DNA of 64,000 nucleotides, taken from contig WTXG01000010.1 in the NCBI GenBank assembly GCA_022496185.1, positions 186,001-250,000 of the forward strand, in the 5' to 3' direction. Both the position numbers and the translations under genes were made by a program. This DNA comes from Multifurca ochricompacta (taxonomy: Eukaryota; Basidiomycota; Agaricomycetes; Russulales; Russulaceae). The notes beneath the pieces are model-generated. The model had not been told where the DNA came from. It worked only from the letters and a program-made list of their open reading frames with translations, and did no database searches. Each line of letters opens with the position of its first letter. The stretch's first letter is position 1. Of this stretch, positions 10,168 through 21,248 are shown piece after piece.

Positions 10168-11943
10168 TTATCTATCCCCATTACGTCTCCACGCGTACCT
10201 CGGCAGCTGTGCAGCGACACACAGCCCAACGCCCACCAAGACGTACAGTACAACGTACACAAGGTTACCGCCCAAGACATTATTTGTAATGGAAAATGCG
10301 AAAAGCCAATCAGCGGCAACCGGCCCGACTGCGCGCTGGACTGAAACCACCGTTTGAGCGAGTCCCATTGTGGTGCCAAGGGACCGCTTGCTAGGAGCTG
10401 CAGACGATATAAACAGGAAGATAGAACCTGATAAAAGACACACATCATTAGCATTTATTGCCAACACAGGCGCACTTAAAACTTACTAAACCCCGTTTCG
10501 GAGATGCTTAATGACAACAACTGCAAGAACATGAGTAGCCAGACGGTCCCTTTTGACCCACCGCCGGCAGCTAGATTCTCAAGTGGGAACATTGTATAGA
10601 TGATTGCACACACAGCAACGCTAGTAACAAAGACGCGCTGTGGGCCAAAGCGCCGGGCCATGAGCGGAAAGAAGGCAAATTGGAAAGCACCATTAAAGAA
10701 CCCGTAGGAGGACATCCACAAGCCAATCGATACTGGACGCAGGCCGAGCCCACCGAACTCGACTGACGTTGACCAGACCAACGGGATGAGCGCCGTCGCT
10801 GCCATACTGACAAGGGCAAGCATCGCATAGTTGGCAATTGAGATCACGACTGGTCTTATGAGCACGGAGCGCAGTGGTAGCAATTTTTTGGGGTTGCTCG
10901 GCTCTTCATCCAGTGTGTCATTCGGCCCTTCCCGAGACCCGTTCGAAGTAACCTTCGCGAATTGGAGTTTCATGGGTGGGGTGTTCATTGTCTAAGCGCC
11001 ATGTCATTTCACAACCTTCCTGCAGACAGCTAGAAACCAACCTCTTTCAAGAACAATGCAGCGGTGATAAAAGATAGGCATGACAAAGCGGCTGCTGCTA
11101 GACATGGCAGGAAGTACGGGTAGCTGGCCCAGAAAGGATGTGAGAACAAGTCTGGCCAGCGATCTTGTGGTCTTGAGAGAACACCACCAATTAGAGGGCT
11201 AAGTGTCCAGGGTGTTAGCGAGTCAAAGTGACAGTATGCGACGTATCTGACAAACCCCATCATGCAACCGAGCGACCAAGCCACTGGTAAAACCGAAAAC
11301 CCTCGTGCCACGTTGGATTCGTCCGTGAGTTCGGAAATCATGCTCTTCAAGACGCCAGTGCTACCCTTCATCGCTCCATGTAAGCAGCGACTACAATCAT
11401 CCAGTCAGTGAACGCTCTGGTCTACACGAGGAAGGAGTACCTAAGGACAAGGGCCCATAAAGAACGGGAAAGGCCAAATGTGATAATCGAAATGATCACA
11501 CCCATGAAGCACGACAGAAGTACGGGCTTGCGCCCTATGTGATCGGATAGGCGGTTCCAATGAAGCGCAGTGACTGCCTCTGCAGCAAAATGCGAGGCCA
11601 CCTGTGATGTAGTTCGGTGCCAGTTGTGAATGATATAGGTGGGACTCACTATAACCCCAGAATAATATCCAACCTTGCGGTCATCTCCACCAACAATTGG
11701 AAGCTCTTTGACAAGCTGATGAAGTTGTTGAGCCCTGATGCGTTGCATATGGTCGAGAAACTACAGTACTACCTGATTGAGATAAGGACTTATGGAATGC
11801 GAAATAGTAGACTCGGCGAGCCAAACGGAGAAGAGAATGAAGATCTGGGCTTTAGGAAGCCGTGTTGGTTTCTGTGGGACATCGGCATTCTGGAACAAGG
11901 GCGTCTCCTCGTCGGTATCGCCTTCATATCTTGTTGGAGACAT
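10168..11943 (-). CDS. MFS transporter copy C, intact multi-exon gene
   Basis: This has the same exon plan as copy B, and all joins keep the frame. Exon 1 from the ATG at 11943 gives MSPTRYEGDTDEETPLF. The short exon contains VGGDDRKVGYYSG. The motif-A loop is LHWNRLSDHIGRKPVLL. The 113-residue exon is at 11030-11371, the 170-residue exon at 10476-10988, and the last exon ends ..LPRYAWRRNGDR at 10168. Introns such as GTACTCCTTCC..GATTGTAG and GTTGGTTTC..GGCGCTTAG are normal for the group. The last is used at the same phase in copy B, where the downstream exon also begins ACAATGAA. C is probably the parent or sister of broken copy A. Transport substrate unknown. Confidence 0.9.
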
Positions 11944-12771
11944 GGGTGGGGGAATTGACGGGGGACTGGATGGGTTGAAAACATCGATGCAATTCTGGGG
12001 TATCAGAAGGTTTATAGTGGCTGTTACCAGCCAGCCAGCTATGGATCTTCAGATACACAACTCGGGACATTTATGCTAAAGGAAGGTTCGAAACGTTCAT
12101 CATTGGATGGGCCAATGAGGGACTCGTACCTACACGTAACTTGATACAAAGTGCTTTGCGGTTCGGTGTGAATTCTCGTAGAAGTTCTACTTACTCGTTT
12201 TGGTGACGGGGGCCGGGGCTCGAAAGCACCAGCCCGTCAGGTTCCTCAATGTAGTTACCAGCGTCTACTTGAAACTATTCCCAGCGGTCTGATCTGATAT
12301 CTGATGAGATATGAGCGCCTTCAGCTACAGCCCCTACTACCCTCACTCAAAGAAGAAGTCCTACCAAATAAGAACGAACGAGGGCAGACTCACACGGCTG
12401 TCTCACGTTGGCCCTCTTCAATTCTTCTGATTCGCCCATTTCGCGATTACCATTGGCCGTTGCGCATTTTTGCCGAGGTCCATTCAGGTCCACCCGAGCC
12501 CTTCCCCCCCTGTGGGTGGAGGTACGGCGGGTAGCAACGTGGGTCTCATGGTTTCAACTCAATTACATTTATTTTACATAAGTACCGTTCCACTAGCCTA
12601 CTAGTACATTGACTCGATTATCTCATCATCCAGGTGCTTGTTGTTATACAAGGTCGCTTGTCGCTTGATTGGCTGCGTTCACAACTCACCATTCACTATC
12701 TAGGACATCATCTTGTGTTGTTGGGTTCTGGCATTTTCCGGCTGTCGGTTCACGTGATCAGACTTGTTCGC
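11944..12771. other. Upstream region of MFS C, no gene seen
   Basis: This is promoter-side sequence of MFS C followed by unannotatable DNA. No coding exon, RNA gene or clear repeat border is visible. Confidence 0.35.
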
Positions 12772-12838
12772 ACGATAGGGTAATTTACAGAGGGGTAATT
12801 TACTGGTAATTTACCATTAAAAAGTCCACGTGATACTT

Positions 12839-13141
12839 TCATGTGATGTTTTCAATTGAGAAGTTGTAGTCTAGGGGCTCTTCAAGAGAGTTAGGAGCAG
12901 CCACAGAAGTGTCACTTGATGGTTCACCAGAAAGAGCTGCTGCAAGACACTGAGATGACAGATCAATAATTGGTGAGACCTTGAGAGAATGTTCAGGATG
13001 GAACATCTCAAGATTCGGCTCATCCAACCAGCTATCGTCCTCGTTTTCATCTGGATTCTCATCCAGTGTGCCATCTGACTTTGAAAAGAACCTGTTCTTG
13101 ATATTAAAAAATTTCACAGACAGTTTTGAATTAGCATGCAA
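12839..13141 (-). CDS. Hypothetical 100-residue protein inside the MITE-like element
   Basis: The frame starts MHANSKLSVKFFNIKNRFFS and continues into an acidic stretch with SDGTLDENPDENEDDSWL. It ends ..EEPLDYNFSIENIT. No family is recognised, and no domain, signal peptide or membrane helix is evident. It fills most of the element between the inverted ends. It may be a scrap of a transposase captured or left by deletion, or chance. It is the only frame here with biased, protein-like composition. Confidence 0.25.
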   Translation of the reverse strand: MHANSKLSVKFFNIKNRFFSKSDGTLDENPDENEDDSWLDEPNLEMFHPEHSLKVSPIIDLSSQCLAAALSGEPSSDTSVAAPNSLEEPLDYNFSIENIT

Positions 13142-13278
13142 GCAAGCCTTTGATGATAGTGAGATAAGCTGTCAAAAATGTGCAAATAGATAGTTATGCT
13201 GTTTTGTAGTACTGCCAAATCTGAGTCACGTAGGCACGTGACCTCGTGAATTACTACCTCCCACAGCGGCCCAGTAAA

Positions 13279-13310
13279 TTACCAGTAAATTACCGGTAAT
13301 TTACTGGTAA
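13279..13310. repeat. Perfect 32-bp palindrome
   Basis: The left half is TTACCAGTAAATTACC and the right half is its exact reverse complement, with no spacer. It overlaps the inverted end of the small element at 12772-13310. Confidence 0.95.
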
Positions 13311-13792
13311 ATATTGGGTTGGGAAAAAAGTACCTATTTTTTCCGCAACCCTATTGCATGACCTTCAGTGAATGGGATGGGTACCTGTAGCAAGCTATAA
13401 ATGCATAGCTACACAAATGAATCAGTGAATGGATAATGTAGCTGTAACACAGAAAGTACTGACCACTGAGGTTTCTAACTATGCTACTGAATCTTTATGA
13501 TAAAGAAAATTTGCATGACCCACGTGCTCTGAATATTTTTTTTTTTTTTTTTTTTTTTTTTGAACTCGAGTTTATTGACGCACTTGTGGGACTCAGCCCA
13601 ATCGCGCGGCTACATCAGGGTACAATGTAACTACTGTGGAGAGTGTACAGGAGATGCCGTATCTACCAGGGACAGGCTAGGTGGAAAACTCTAAGAGAAA
13701 ACCCAGGGAAATAGTACGTGGAGTGGCCGTCCAAGAAAGAGACCGTTCAGAGTAAGGAAAACTTACAAAGTCCAAGGCGGTAAGGGAGCCCC

Positions 13793-16700
13793 TCAAGGGG
13801 GTTCACGCGGGTGCCGTGCAGCTATGGGCTTGAAGAAAGCCCCCGATTTCTGGATGAACTCCAGGAGTTGTGTGACGCGGGTGCGATGGTTGAAGATCTC
13901 CACCCAGGTGAGCTCATCAAAGAGAGAGCCGCGGTCGATGTCGCATTCCGTCCATGCTTGGGCGTGTAATGGACAGTCTAGGGCAACATGATTGAAGGTT
14001 GCTGGGGTAACGCCGTCGCAATGGCAGAGACGATCCGCCTCTGGACGGGAAGAGAAAAACCGTTCGTGATATTCCGCAATGAAGGCATGGCCGGTGGCCA
14101 ACTGGAATGCTGTGGAAATCGTGTGGCGGGTGAAAGGGTTATCTTTGCGTTTGGCTGTAGCCACGGTCCAAAGAGGGTGGTTGCCGCCTGTCGGGGGACC
14201 ACTGATGGAGATCGAGTACGCACGGTGAGCTGAGTCCGCGTCGGTAGCTCGGGAGCGTAGCCACTCGTCGCGCCAGTTGTCGTAAGCGCGCAGGCGGGAG
14301 AGGGCTCGCCACTGGAGGGGGGAGGGGGATCGTCCACATCCCTGAGGGGGTGGAGCCGGCGTGCACGGTCCGCGGCTTTGGGAGCTGCGGAAGAGGCACG
14401 GTAGCATGGGGAAGGGGGACACCACATGAAGGTGATATCGGTGAGGGGGTGATCTGCAAGCAATTGAGCGAGGGCACGATGGCAGGAGATAAAGTCACCG
14501 GTGAAGCGGCGGGGCTCGCGTGTATGCAAACCCGCCAACGCCGAACTGGATGAGCAAGTGATGATGAGGCGGGGGCCAGAGTGCGGCCATGGAAGAACGA
14601 TTGAAGCCACTGGACGGTGCGACTGAGGGCGAACAAGTCGAGTTCCGACTTGATACCCCCAGTGCCACGGACCCAATGGTTTGTCGTTTCGCCTGAGTCA
14701 TCCATGAGGACGGCGGCAGCGGCGCCAACTAGACGGTTGTCGACTCGTTTGGCTCGGGAGAGGGCAGAGGAAGCGTGGCAAAGAAAGACATCAGCGCGAG
14801 GCAGAGCGATCAGTGTGGCGACTTCATCAAGACGTACTTTGGGGGGCATGTCCCAACGAAGTGTAGGAACGTGCCCCAGGAAGGTAATTCCCACGGTGCG
14901 AATGCCAGTATGTTGGGCGAGCCCGCCAGAGGCGGTACCCGAGCCGCAAGAGCTTGCAGGGGGGAGAGGCGACGAGGCGCAGGAGGGGGTTGGGGGCCGT
15001 GGTGCGACGGCGACGTGGGTGGAGGAGGTTTTCGTCCAAGGTGCCGCGAAGGCGCTGGATGGGCTGGGAGAGAGCAGGGAGAGAGGCATACCTGAGTGCC
15101 GTAGTGTCCGCCAACTTCTCAACAAAGTGCTTCATTGGGAGAACTCTGACTAGTTCATGTAAGGGGGCCTGCGGGGCCGTGTGGAACGAGCCAGTGATCT
15201 TGTGGACCACTGCGTTCGAGACCAATTGAAGTCTTTTGATGAGAGCCGGGGCCTGTCGAGTATGGACCCACAGCTGGGAGCCATACGTCAGGACCGGGAG
15301 GCAGACGGCGTTAAGGACCAGTCTCCAGTTCTTGGTGGAGAGGCCCCACTCGGAGTTGCCCAGCATTTGGAGGGCGCGAATGGATGCGCGTGCACGGCGG
15401 CACATGATATCTACATGTGGTCGCCAGGACAAAGAGGGGGTAAAGAAAAAACCCAGATATCGCACCTGGGCCCCCGCCTTGACTACAAAGTCAGGCGTGT
15501 CGTGGCAGGGGAGGGAGATTGAGCGCGGGGGAAGATTCTGTGTGCGCGCACGGGAGAAGAAGAGAGCCTCGGTCTTCGCCGGGTCGGCAGACATGCCAGC
15601 GCGGAGAAGCCAGTCCATGACAAGGGAGTAGTGGTGTCGCAGGGAAGCAACAACCTCGTCCCAAGTGGGAGCCCAGGCGAAAAGGAGGCCGTCGTCAACA
15701 TACATCGAGAGACGGCAGCCAGTCCAAGAGGACGCAAGATGGAGGAGCGGGGCAGCATAGAGTGTAGCCAGGACCGGGGAGATTGGGGAACCCTGGGGGG
15801 TGCCGATCGTCGTCTCATGGGGGGGCCCCGTCTGACCGTTGAAGGACAGGCAGGCCGAGCGCCCAGTGAGGAAGCTGTAGACCCAAGCGGAGATCTGGGG
15901 AGGGTAGCCTAGCCGGGCGAGAACCGCGGAGCATCTGGAGGGGTGGACGTGATCGAAGAAGCCGGATACGTCAAAGAGGACCATGCCGCAGACCATGCCC
16001 GAGGCCTGGACGCGGGTGACATCATGGACCAATGATAGAGCCGAGTCCAGGCAGCACGAGTTGGAACGTGCCCCGAACTGGGTGGATGGCAGCGTGCCGT
16101 ATCGATCAATGTCAGTCGTAAGGCGCTTGGCAAGTGTCTTGTCTAACAATTTACCCATTGTTTCCAGAAGGGAGATGGGCCGGTGAGCCTTCGCCAGGCT
16201 ATAGTCCGGTCGGGCAGGCTTAGGGAGGACAACCATAAGTGCACGTTTCCAAGCAGGAGGAACGTGGCCAAGTGCGACAGAGCTGTTGAAGAGCGCCGTG
16301 ATGTGATCGTCAATAACGGGCCAGGCCCATTTGAGGATGCGCCAGTTGAGCTTGGAGAACCCAGGGGCAGACTTGGAGGAAGTGCGGCGGAGGAGGTCGG
16401 CGATCTCGTCCGGTGTGAAGGGCACCCAATCCTGGACAGGGAATTGGGGAGGGTCGTCCTCGAAAGTGGGAGGGACGGGCATAGACTCAGAGCCGAAGAA
16501 TTGGGCGACAAAGACGTCCTCAATGGCAGGTCTGTCCCAGAGGAGCGGTCCTCCAGGGCGGCAGATGGCAGGGATGATCGAGATGCGGTGGCCATGTCTC
16601 CAGGCAGCGACGTCCCAAACGTCTTGGGTGGCTATGGCGTTGTTAGTCCAGGCGAATTTGGCAGCCCAGATTTCACGGCGCAGGGAGAGGGCTGCAGCAG

Positions 16701-17748
16701 CTTTAGCGGCAGGGTCGCGGCGAGAGCGGCATAAGGTGGTGACAGCCTGAGAGCAAGCAGGGTTCCACCATTTAGCGCGTTTAGCACGAGGCGAAGAGGA
16801 GACCGCCAAGTGGATGTCCGAGACCGTGAGAATAACATCCATCAGACGTTCTGCGAAGGTATCCACAGCAGCAGCCGAGTCCAGAGTGGGTATGGCAGGG
16901 AGGGACAGAGCGAGGTGATCACACCAAGTGATGAGGGTGTCATCCGAGACTTTGGTGACGTAGGACTTGACCGCAGGAGCCGGTGCAAGTGAAAGGAGGG
17001 AGTGCTGCCAGGAGAATCGAAGGCCAGCGTGATCAGAGCCCAGACCAGCCGACCAGTCAATTGACACCGGCGAGAGGGAGCCTCCGAGGCGGAGCGTCTG
17101 GGAGGCCCAGACCAAGTCAAGTACGTTACCTTCGTGGTTGGACGCGCGGCGGGTTACGATACCTGGTGAGGAGACCAAAACCAGTCCCTGATCAGAGGCC
17201 CAGTCGAGAAAGACGGAGGCTTGAGAGGAGGTGGGAGTGGAAGAGCCAGGTAGGGCCCATTCCGGGTGGTGGAGATTGAAGTCTCCGGCAAGTAGGGTCG
17301 GCGTATCATCCAGTGTCAGCGCAAGGAGTGTGCGGAGGGCGGACGGGTCGCAGACATCGTTATAGAAGGAGATGATACGGAGCGTTTGGTCCCGTATCTG
17401 CAAGTCTCCGACCAAGATGCACGGGTGTGCACAGAGATCGTGCTGAGTTTCAAACTGGGCTGGGAAAAGAGTGTCAGAGTGAGACGGTAGAAAACGTCTC
17501 ACATAAACGAGTGTCTTCGCGCGGCTCGCTGCCAGCAAGGATGGATAAAAGAAAGTCCAGCCTGGGTGGGCTGGTGCACCGAGGGTGTCCTGACCGTCGG
17601 GAAGTGTGTCGGAACGCGAGACGCCGATTCGGCCAAACCAGGGTTCGTGAACCAAAAGAATGTGATCCTGCTTGTTAGTATTCAACACAGCGTGCAGGTT
17701 CACGTTACTGTGTTGGATGTTGAGGCTCAGGATGGAGCACTCAGACAT
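13793..17748 (-). pseudogene. LINE ORF2: endonuclease, reverse transcriptase, RNase H-like; three frame changes
   Basis: From the ATG at 17748 the first frame (973 codons, to 14827) has an AP-type endonuclease with LLAGDFNLHHPEW and GSDHAG. It then has reverse transcriptase with FDVSGFFDHVHPSRC, GTPQGSPISPVL and catalytic MYVDDGLLFAW at about residue 684. The protein continues in a second frame (VGAAAAVLMDDSG, RNase H-like), then a third (LIITCSSSSALAG), and finally a frame ending near 13793 with FQLATGHAFIAEYHERF and CHCDGVTPATFNHVALDC, a typical C-terminal Cys/His motif. The switches lie near 14945, 14575 and 14310, each at a run of 5-6 G. They may be real indels or sequencing errors. Confidence 0.85.
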
Positions 17749-20700
17749 TAAGGTTGAAGGGATTGAGGGAGGGCGACGGGGCCGTGCCCGCAGGAATGAG
17801 CTTCCTTAGGGTAAGCAGCTTGTCGATGAGCTCCGATCGATCAGGAGCATCGGGGATGAGGCGCATCGAGACGCGCGAGCCTTCGCCATTGCCACCAATG
17901 AGGCGGTCAAAGAAGTACAGCTCAACGGCCACCTCGCGAGGCCGCGAGGAGTCGAGCAGGAAACGAACATGCTGCATCCCTCGTTCCGTGAGGGTTTCGC
18001 CGTCGAACAGGGTCCCAGCGATACCCCCTCGGGAGCGGCGGGAGGGGGCCGTGGAAGAGACTATCGCGAGCGATCGGTCACGAGGAGTGAGTTCGGGGGC
18101 CGCAGCTGGAGAGGGCACAACAGCGGATGACGCCGGGGTAGGAGTAAATTCAGAAATAGAAGACGTACTTGGGGCCTCCTGAACAGGAGGCCGAGTAGTC
18201 TTATTTGACGTGGTCATCTGTGCATCAGGGCGGGCAACCAAAGGTTTTGCAGGGGCCTTGCCGCAGTCCTTGCGGGCGACAGTCGTGAAACCGGCAGGTG
18301 CAGGTGCTGGGGCGGAGGCGGCGGGGGAGGGCGTTGCGCCCAAAACCGGGGCTGGAACCACGGACGGTCCTGTCCAGTTGTCAGGCGTGTCAGCAAGCGT
18401 TGGAGCAGAGAAAGGGCCCCGCTTGGGGCATTTCGCCGATCGGGCGTGGTGACCGGTCTGGCCGCAGAGGAGGCACTTGAATGTGCAGTCACACTGTCTG
18501 GCAATCTTGTGGGGCCCGAGACACATCAGGTTGTGTTTGGCGAAGGGGTGAGCACCGCCACACTTGTAGCACAGCGGTTTGCTAAGCGGCTGCTGGCAGA
18601 CCCGGTGGCCGTTGGAGTGTTTCACCTGCTGGGTACGGTGACCGAGCTTGTGGCATCGTCCACATTGGATGAGGGTAGGCGCAGGGCCAGCGTGTACCAG
18701 CCGGGCTAGGCGGCCGAACATGTACGTCGGGGTGCGCAAGAGACAGGCAACGTCTGCAGGGGAAAGCCCGTGTAGGGCGAAGGTGACGGTCACGCGCGCC
18801 GACTTGATGTTAGTCGGGTCCTGTTGCCACCTAGGCGGAGAGGGAAATAGTGAGTGTGTGAACTGGCCATTGCGGCGCAGTTCTGTCTGAAGGGTGGCAG
18901 GATCAAAGATCACTCCATCACCAGCCGACACATATACATCCCGGAGTTGGAACCACTCCCAGCCTCTGGTGGGGACGAGGTGACCACCGGGAAAAGGCTT
19001 CGTGAGCGAAGTCTCATATGGAAGGAGCGACTGGAGTGAGTGGGCTCCAGCAAAGGTGAATATAAAGTTACCCTCTGAGCGACCGACGCCCACTGACCAG
19101 TGGCCAGAGAGGATGTGGGGGGCCGAGGGAAATTGGCGAAGGAGGGCCTGACGGGCCTCCAAGAGCAGTTGGGGCGGTGGAGCAAGGCCACGTGAGATCT
19201 GTCCGGCTGGGAGCGGAGGAAGGATGACCGAAACCTCTGTCGTGTGCTCCTGAGCAGGGGCGCGCGTCAGCGAGGTTGTGGTGGCCTTGGGGGCCAATCT
19301 GGGGTTAGGGCCGCCCTGTATGGTGTGGCCTTGGGCCTTCGTCGCAGCCTGCGCGAAGGAGACGGCCTTCAGCTGCTGAGCCATCGTGGTGGGGCCCACA
19401 ACGCGGAAGTTGTCGGCAGGCGTAGACCCGAGAGGGCCGTGGCTAGGGGCAGGGGCGGGGGCAGAGCCCGGGGCTTGTGGAGGCGCGGGAGCAGGCGCCG
19501 TGGGGCGAACAGGGTGGGCGGCAGGCCTGGGTCCAGCAGCGGGGCGTGGTCCAGGGACACCGCGCTCAAGTTTATCGATGCGCTCAAGGACGAGCGCCAA
19601 CGTGGCCGCAATGCGGTCCAAAGGATCAGTGGGGAGAGGGGGAGGGGCTACAGGGTTAGCCGGGGCCTCGGTCAGGTAGGATAAGGAAGAGGACGTAGCA
19701 GGAGGGCCCTCATCAGGGCCCAGCATCTCCTCTTCGACAGCATGTATTGACGCAGCTGTGCCATGATAGGCCGCGTCGAAGCCCGAGGGGCCTACCGGGT
19801 GGAGGTAGGTGTCAAGGGGCTGTGAGTGTACGGGCGGGGAAACCGCCATGGGCGCCGTTTGCGTCTCCGGCACGACGTCCTCCGACGGACGGGAGGACGC
19901 GCGGGAGGCCAGGCGGGAGGGGTAGGGGTCCGCGCGCGATCGAGACCGCGTGGGGGTCTGGGGAGATTCCCGTCGAGCGGGCTTGGTCTTGCGAGCCTTT
20001 TTGGAAGAGCGCAGGGTGCGTTCGAGATCGGCAAGCGGCGAGAGAGCGAGCAAGTCGATTTCGGCCTGGGTGTGAGCGTGGCGTTCGGCCGAGTATTGGA
20101 GACGGAAGGCCGCGACCTCCTGAGAGACCTCGGCGTGCATGACCGCTTCGAGTTCCGATTGAACACGGATGCGGGTCTGCTCCCGAGCGGCATAGACTTC
20201 AGCGGCGACCTCAGTCTCCAGCTGCTGGTGGAATTGGAGGCGGAGCTCCGAGAGGAATTCAGGCGTTGCCACCTGTGCGAACCATTCAGCGCGAAGATTG
20301 GCGCGAAGGGACTCATCAATTTGGGCACTCAATGCCTCTAGGTGCATCTGGGCCTGGGATTGACGGCCGTTGACAATGTGGTTGAGTTGGGCCACCATGG
20401 CCTGGATGTGTGCAAGCGGAGTTTGGGGAACGTCCGCAGAGCGTGGGAGCGAGACCGCATTGATAAAGTCACCACCCTTGTGGTGATCGAGCATGGACAC
20501 AGCAGACGGGGAACGTAAAAAGCCGCATGTGATCGCAGCCAACATGTTGCGGAGCAGTCTGCCCCAGGAGACTGGCTCAAGGCCAGAGTGGTACGAGAGC
20601 TCACCTATGCGTTGGATACCCGCATCCAAGAGAGCTGTAGTGATGCTGCTGGATCGTTCCAGCAATACGGATGAGACACCCATGTCGGACAATTCGTCCA

Positions 20701-21091
20701 TGCGGAGGGCGGCCGCGAGGTAGTAAAGGGAGTAGCCCATGCTACCCTCAGCAGCGTTCTGGAGGTCCCGTCGACGGGACTCGTTGAGGAGCTCGACACA
20801 CCGTTCATGTGCGGCAGCGTCGAGGAGTGGGTCATGGTCCAGAGTGTGGACCGGGTCGTATAACAACGGACGGATGTAGGCCATGAGGGTGTCATCCGAC
20901 GCAAGTTCGGGGGGGTAGTTGATGGGGTTGGAGACCCCAAGAAGGAGAAGGGCACCTCCAGTGCGAGGGGGAGGGACGTAGGGAGGGGGAGGAGACAGGG
21001 TCACGACTTGTGCCCCGACGGCAATGATGGATGAGCCTTCGGAAGACGACGAGCTCACCTCAATGGGATTGGCAGCGTTGCCGCCGGACAT
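17741..21091 (-). CDS. LINE ORF1: Gag-like RNA-binding protein, 1116 aa
   Basis: This would coat the LINE RNA. The ATG at 21091 opens a Ser-rich start (MSGGNAANPIEVSSSSSEGS). Residues about 230-360 are Glu/Ala/Arg-rich and likely coiled coil. The middle is Pro/Ala-rich and probably disordered. A Cys/His cluster at about residues 810-890 contains several knuckle-like units, among them CGRCHKLGH, CYKCGGAHPFAKH and CLLCGQTGHHARSAKC. The frame is open throughout. Its stop overlaps the ORF2 start in the same 8 bases. Confidence 0.88.
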   Translation of the reverse strand: MSGGNAANPIEVSSSSSEGSSIIAVGAQVVTLSPPPPYVPPPRTGGALLLLGVSNPINYPPELASDDTLMAYIRPLLYDPVHTLDHDPLLDAAAHERCVELLNESRRRDLQNAAEGSMGYSLYYLAAALRMDELSDMGVSSVLLERSSSITTALLDAGIQRIGELSYHSGLEPVSWGRLLRNMLAAITCGFLRSPSAVSMLDHHKGGDFINAVSLPRSADVPQTPLAHIQAMVAQLNHIVNGRQSQAQMHLEALSAQIDESLRANLRAEWFAQVATPEFLSELRLQFHQQLETEVAAEVYAAREQTRIRVQSELEAVMHAEVSQEVAAFRLQYSAERHAHTQAEIDLLALSPLADLERTLRSSKKARKTKPARRESPQTPTRSRSRADPYPSRLASRASSRPSEDVVPETQTAPMAVSPPVHSQPLDTYLHPVGPSGFDAAYHGTAASIHAVEEEMLGPDEGPPATSSSLSYLTEAPANPVAPPPLPTDPLDRIAATLALVLERIDKLERGVPGPRPAAGPRPAAHPVRPTAPAPAPPQAPGSAPAPAPSHGPLGSTPADNFRVVGPTTMAQQLKAVSFAQAATKAQGHTIQGGPNPRLAPKATTTSLTRAPAQEHTTEVSVILPPLPAGQISRGLAPPPQLLLEARQALLRQFPSAPHILSGHWSVGVGRSEGNFIFTFAGAHSLQSLLPYETSLTKPFPGGHLVPTRGWEWFQLRDVYVSAGDGVIFDPATLQTELRRNGQFTHSLFPSPPRWQQDPTNIKSARVTVTFALHGLSPADVACLLRTPTYMFGRLARLVHAGPAPTLIQCGRCHKLGHRTQQVKHSNGHRVCQQPLSKPLCYKCGGAHPFAKHNLMCLGPHKIARQCDCTFKCLLCGQTGHHARSAKCPKRGPFSAPTLADTPDNWTGPSVVPAPVLGATPSPAASAPAPAPAGFTTVARKDCGKAPAKPLVARPDAQMTTSNKTTRPPVQEAPSTSSISEFTPTPASSAVVPSPAAAPELTPRDRSLAIVSSTAPSRRSRGGIAGTLFDGETLTERGMQHVRFLLDSSRPREVAVELYFFDRLIGGNGEGSRVSMRLIPDAPDRSELIDKLLTLRKLIPAGTAPSPSLNPFNLNV

Positions 21092-21248
21092 GGTGATCAG
21101 TTAGGACGTATGGGCTGAAGGGGCCCGCAATGAGTGGGATAAAAACTTGGTATCGGTACAGTCTAACTAACAAAGCACCCCAAAGCGAGCAAGGCTCAAG
21201 CTTGATGGTGGTGGTTTGGGAAGAAGAAGTGTTGGTGCTCTGAATATT

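Larger units (their letters stand above)
12772..13310. mobile_element. Small inverted-repeat (MITE-like) element
   Basis: The left end (12780-12822) carries GGTAATTTAC three times, including GGTAATTTACTGGTAATTTA. The right end (13271-13310) carries the reverse complement of the same unit plus a palindrome. CACGTG occurs inside both ends. Matching inverted ends about 0.5 kb apart are typical of a non-autonomous DNA transposon. I could not identify a target duplication, so the exact borders are uncertain. Confidence 0.5.
13524..21248 (-). mobile_element. Full-length LINE (Tad1-like) with 14-bp target duplication
   Basis: The element proper spans 13538-21234 on the - strand. The duplication GTGCTCTGAATATT is perfect at 13524-13537 and 21235-21248. 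A poly(A) tail, seen as a T run on the + strand, begins at 13538. It has two open frames: a Gag-like ORF1 with zinc knuckles, and ORF2 with AP-type endonuclease, reverse transcriptase and RNase H-like regions. The Tad1 clade assignment rests on this fungal ORF1/ORF2/RNase H layout. A 5'-truncated member of the same family lies at 31861-32430. Confidence 0.93.

Noticed and set aside
13538..13561. T run as a terminator
   Set aside because: It is the poly(A) tail of the LINE, directly beside its target duplication.
14617..20341. Many long open frames on the + strand across the LINE
   Set aside because: They are antisense to ORF1 and ORF2, arise from the GC-rich codon use of the LINE, and show no domains.
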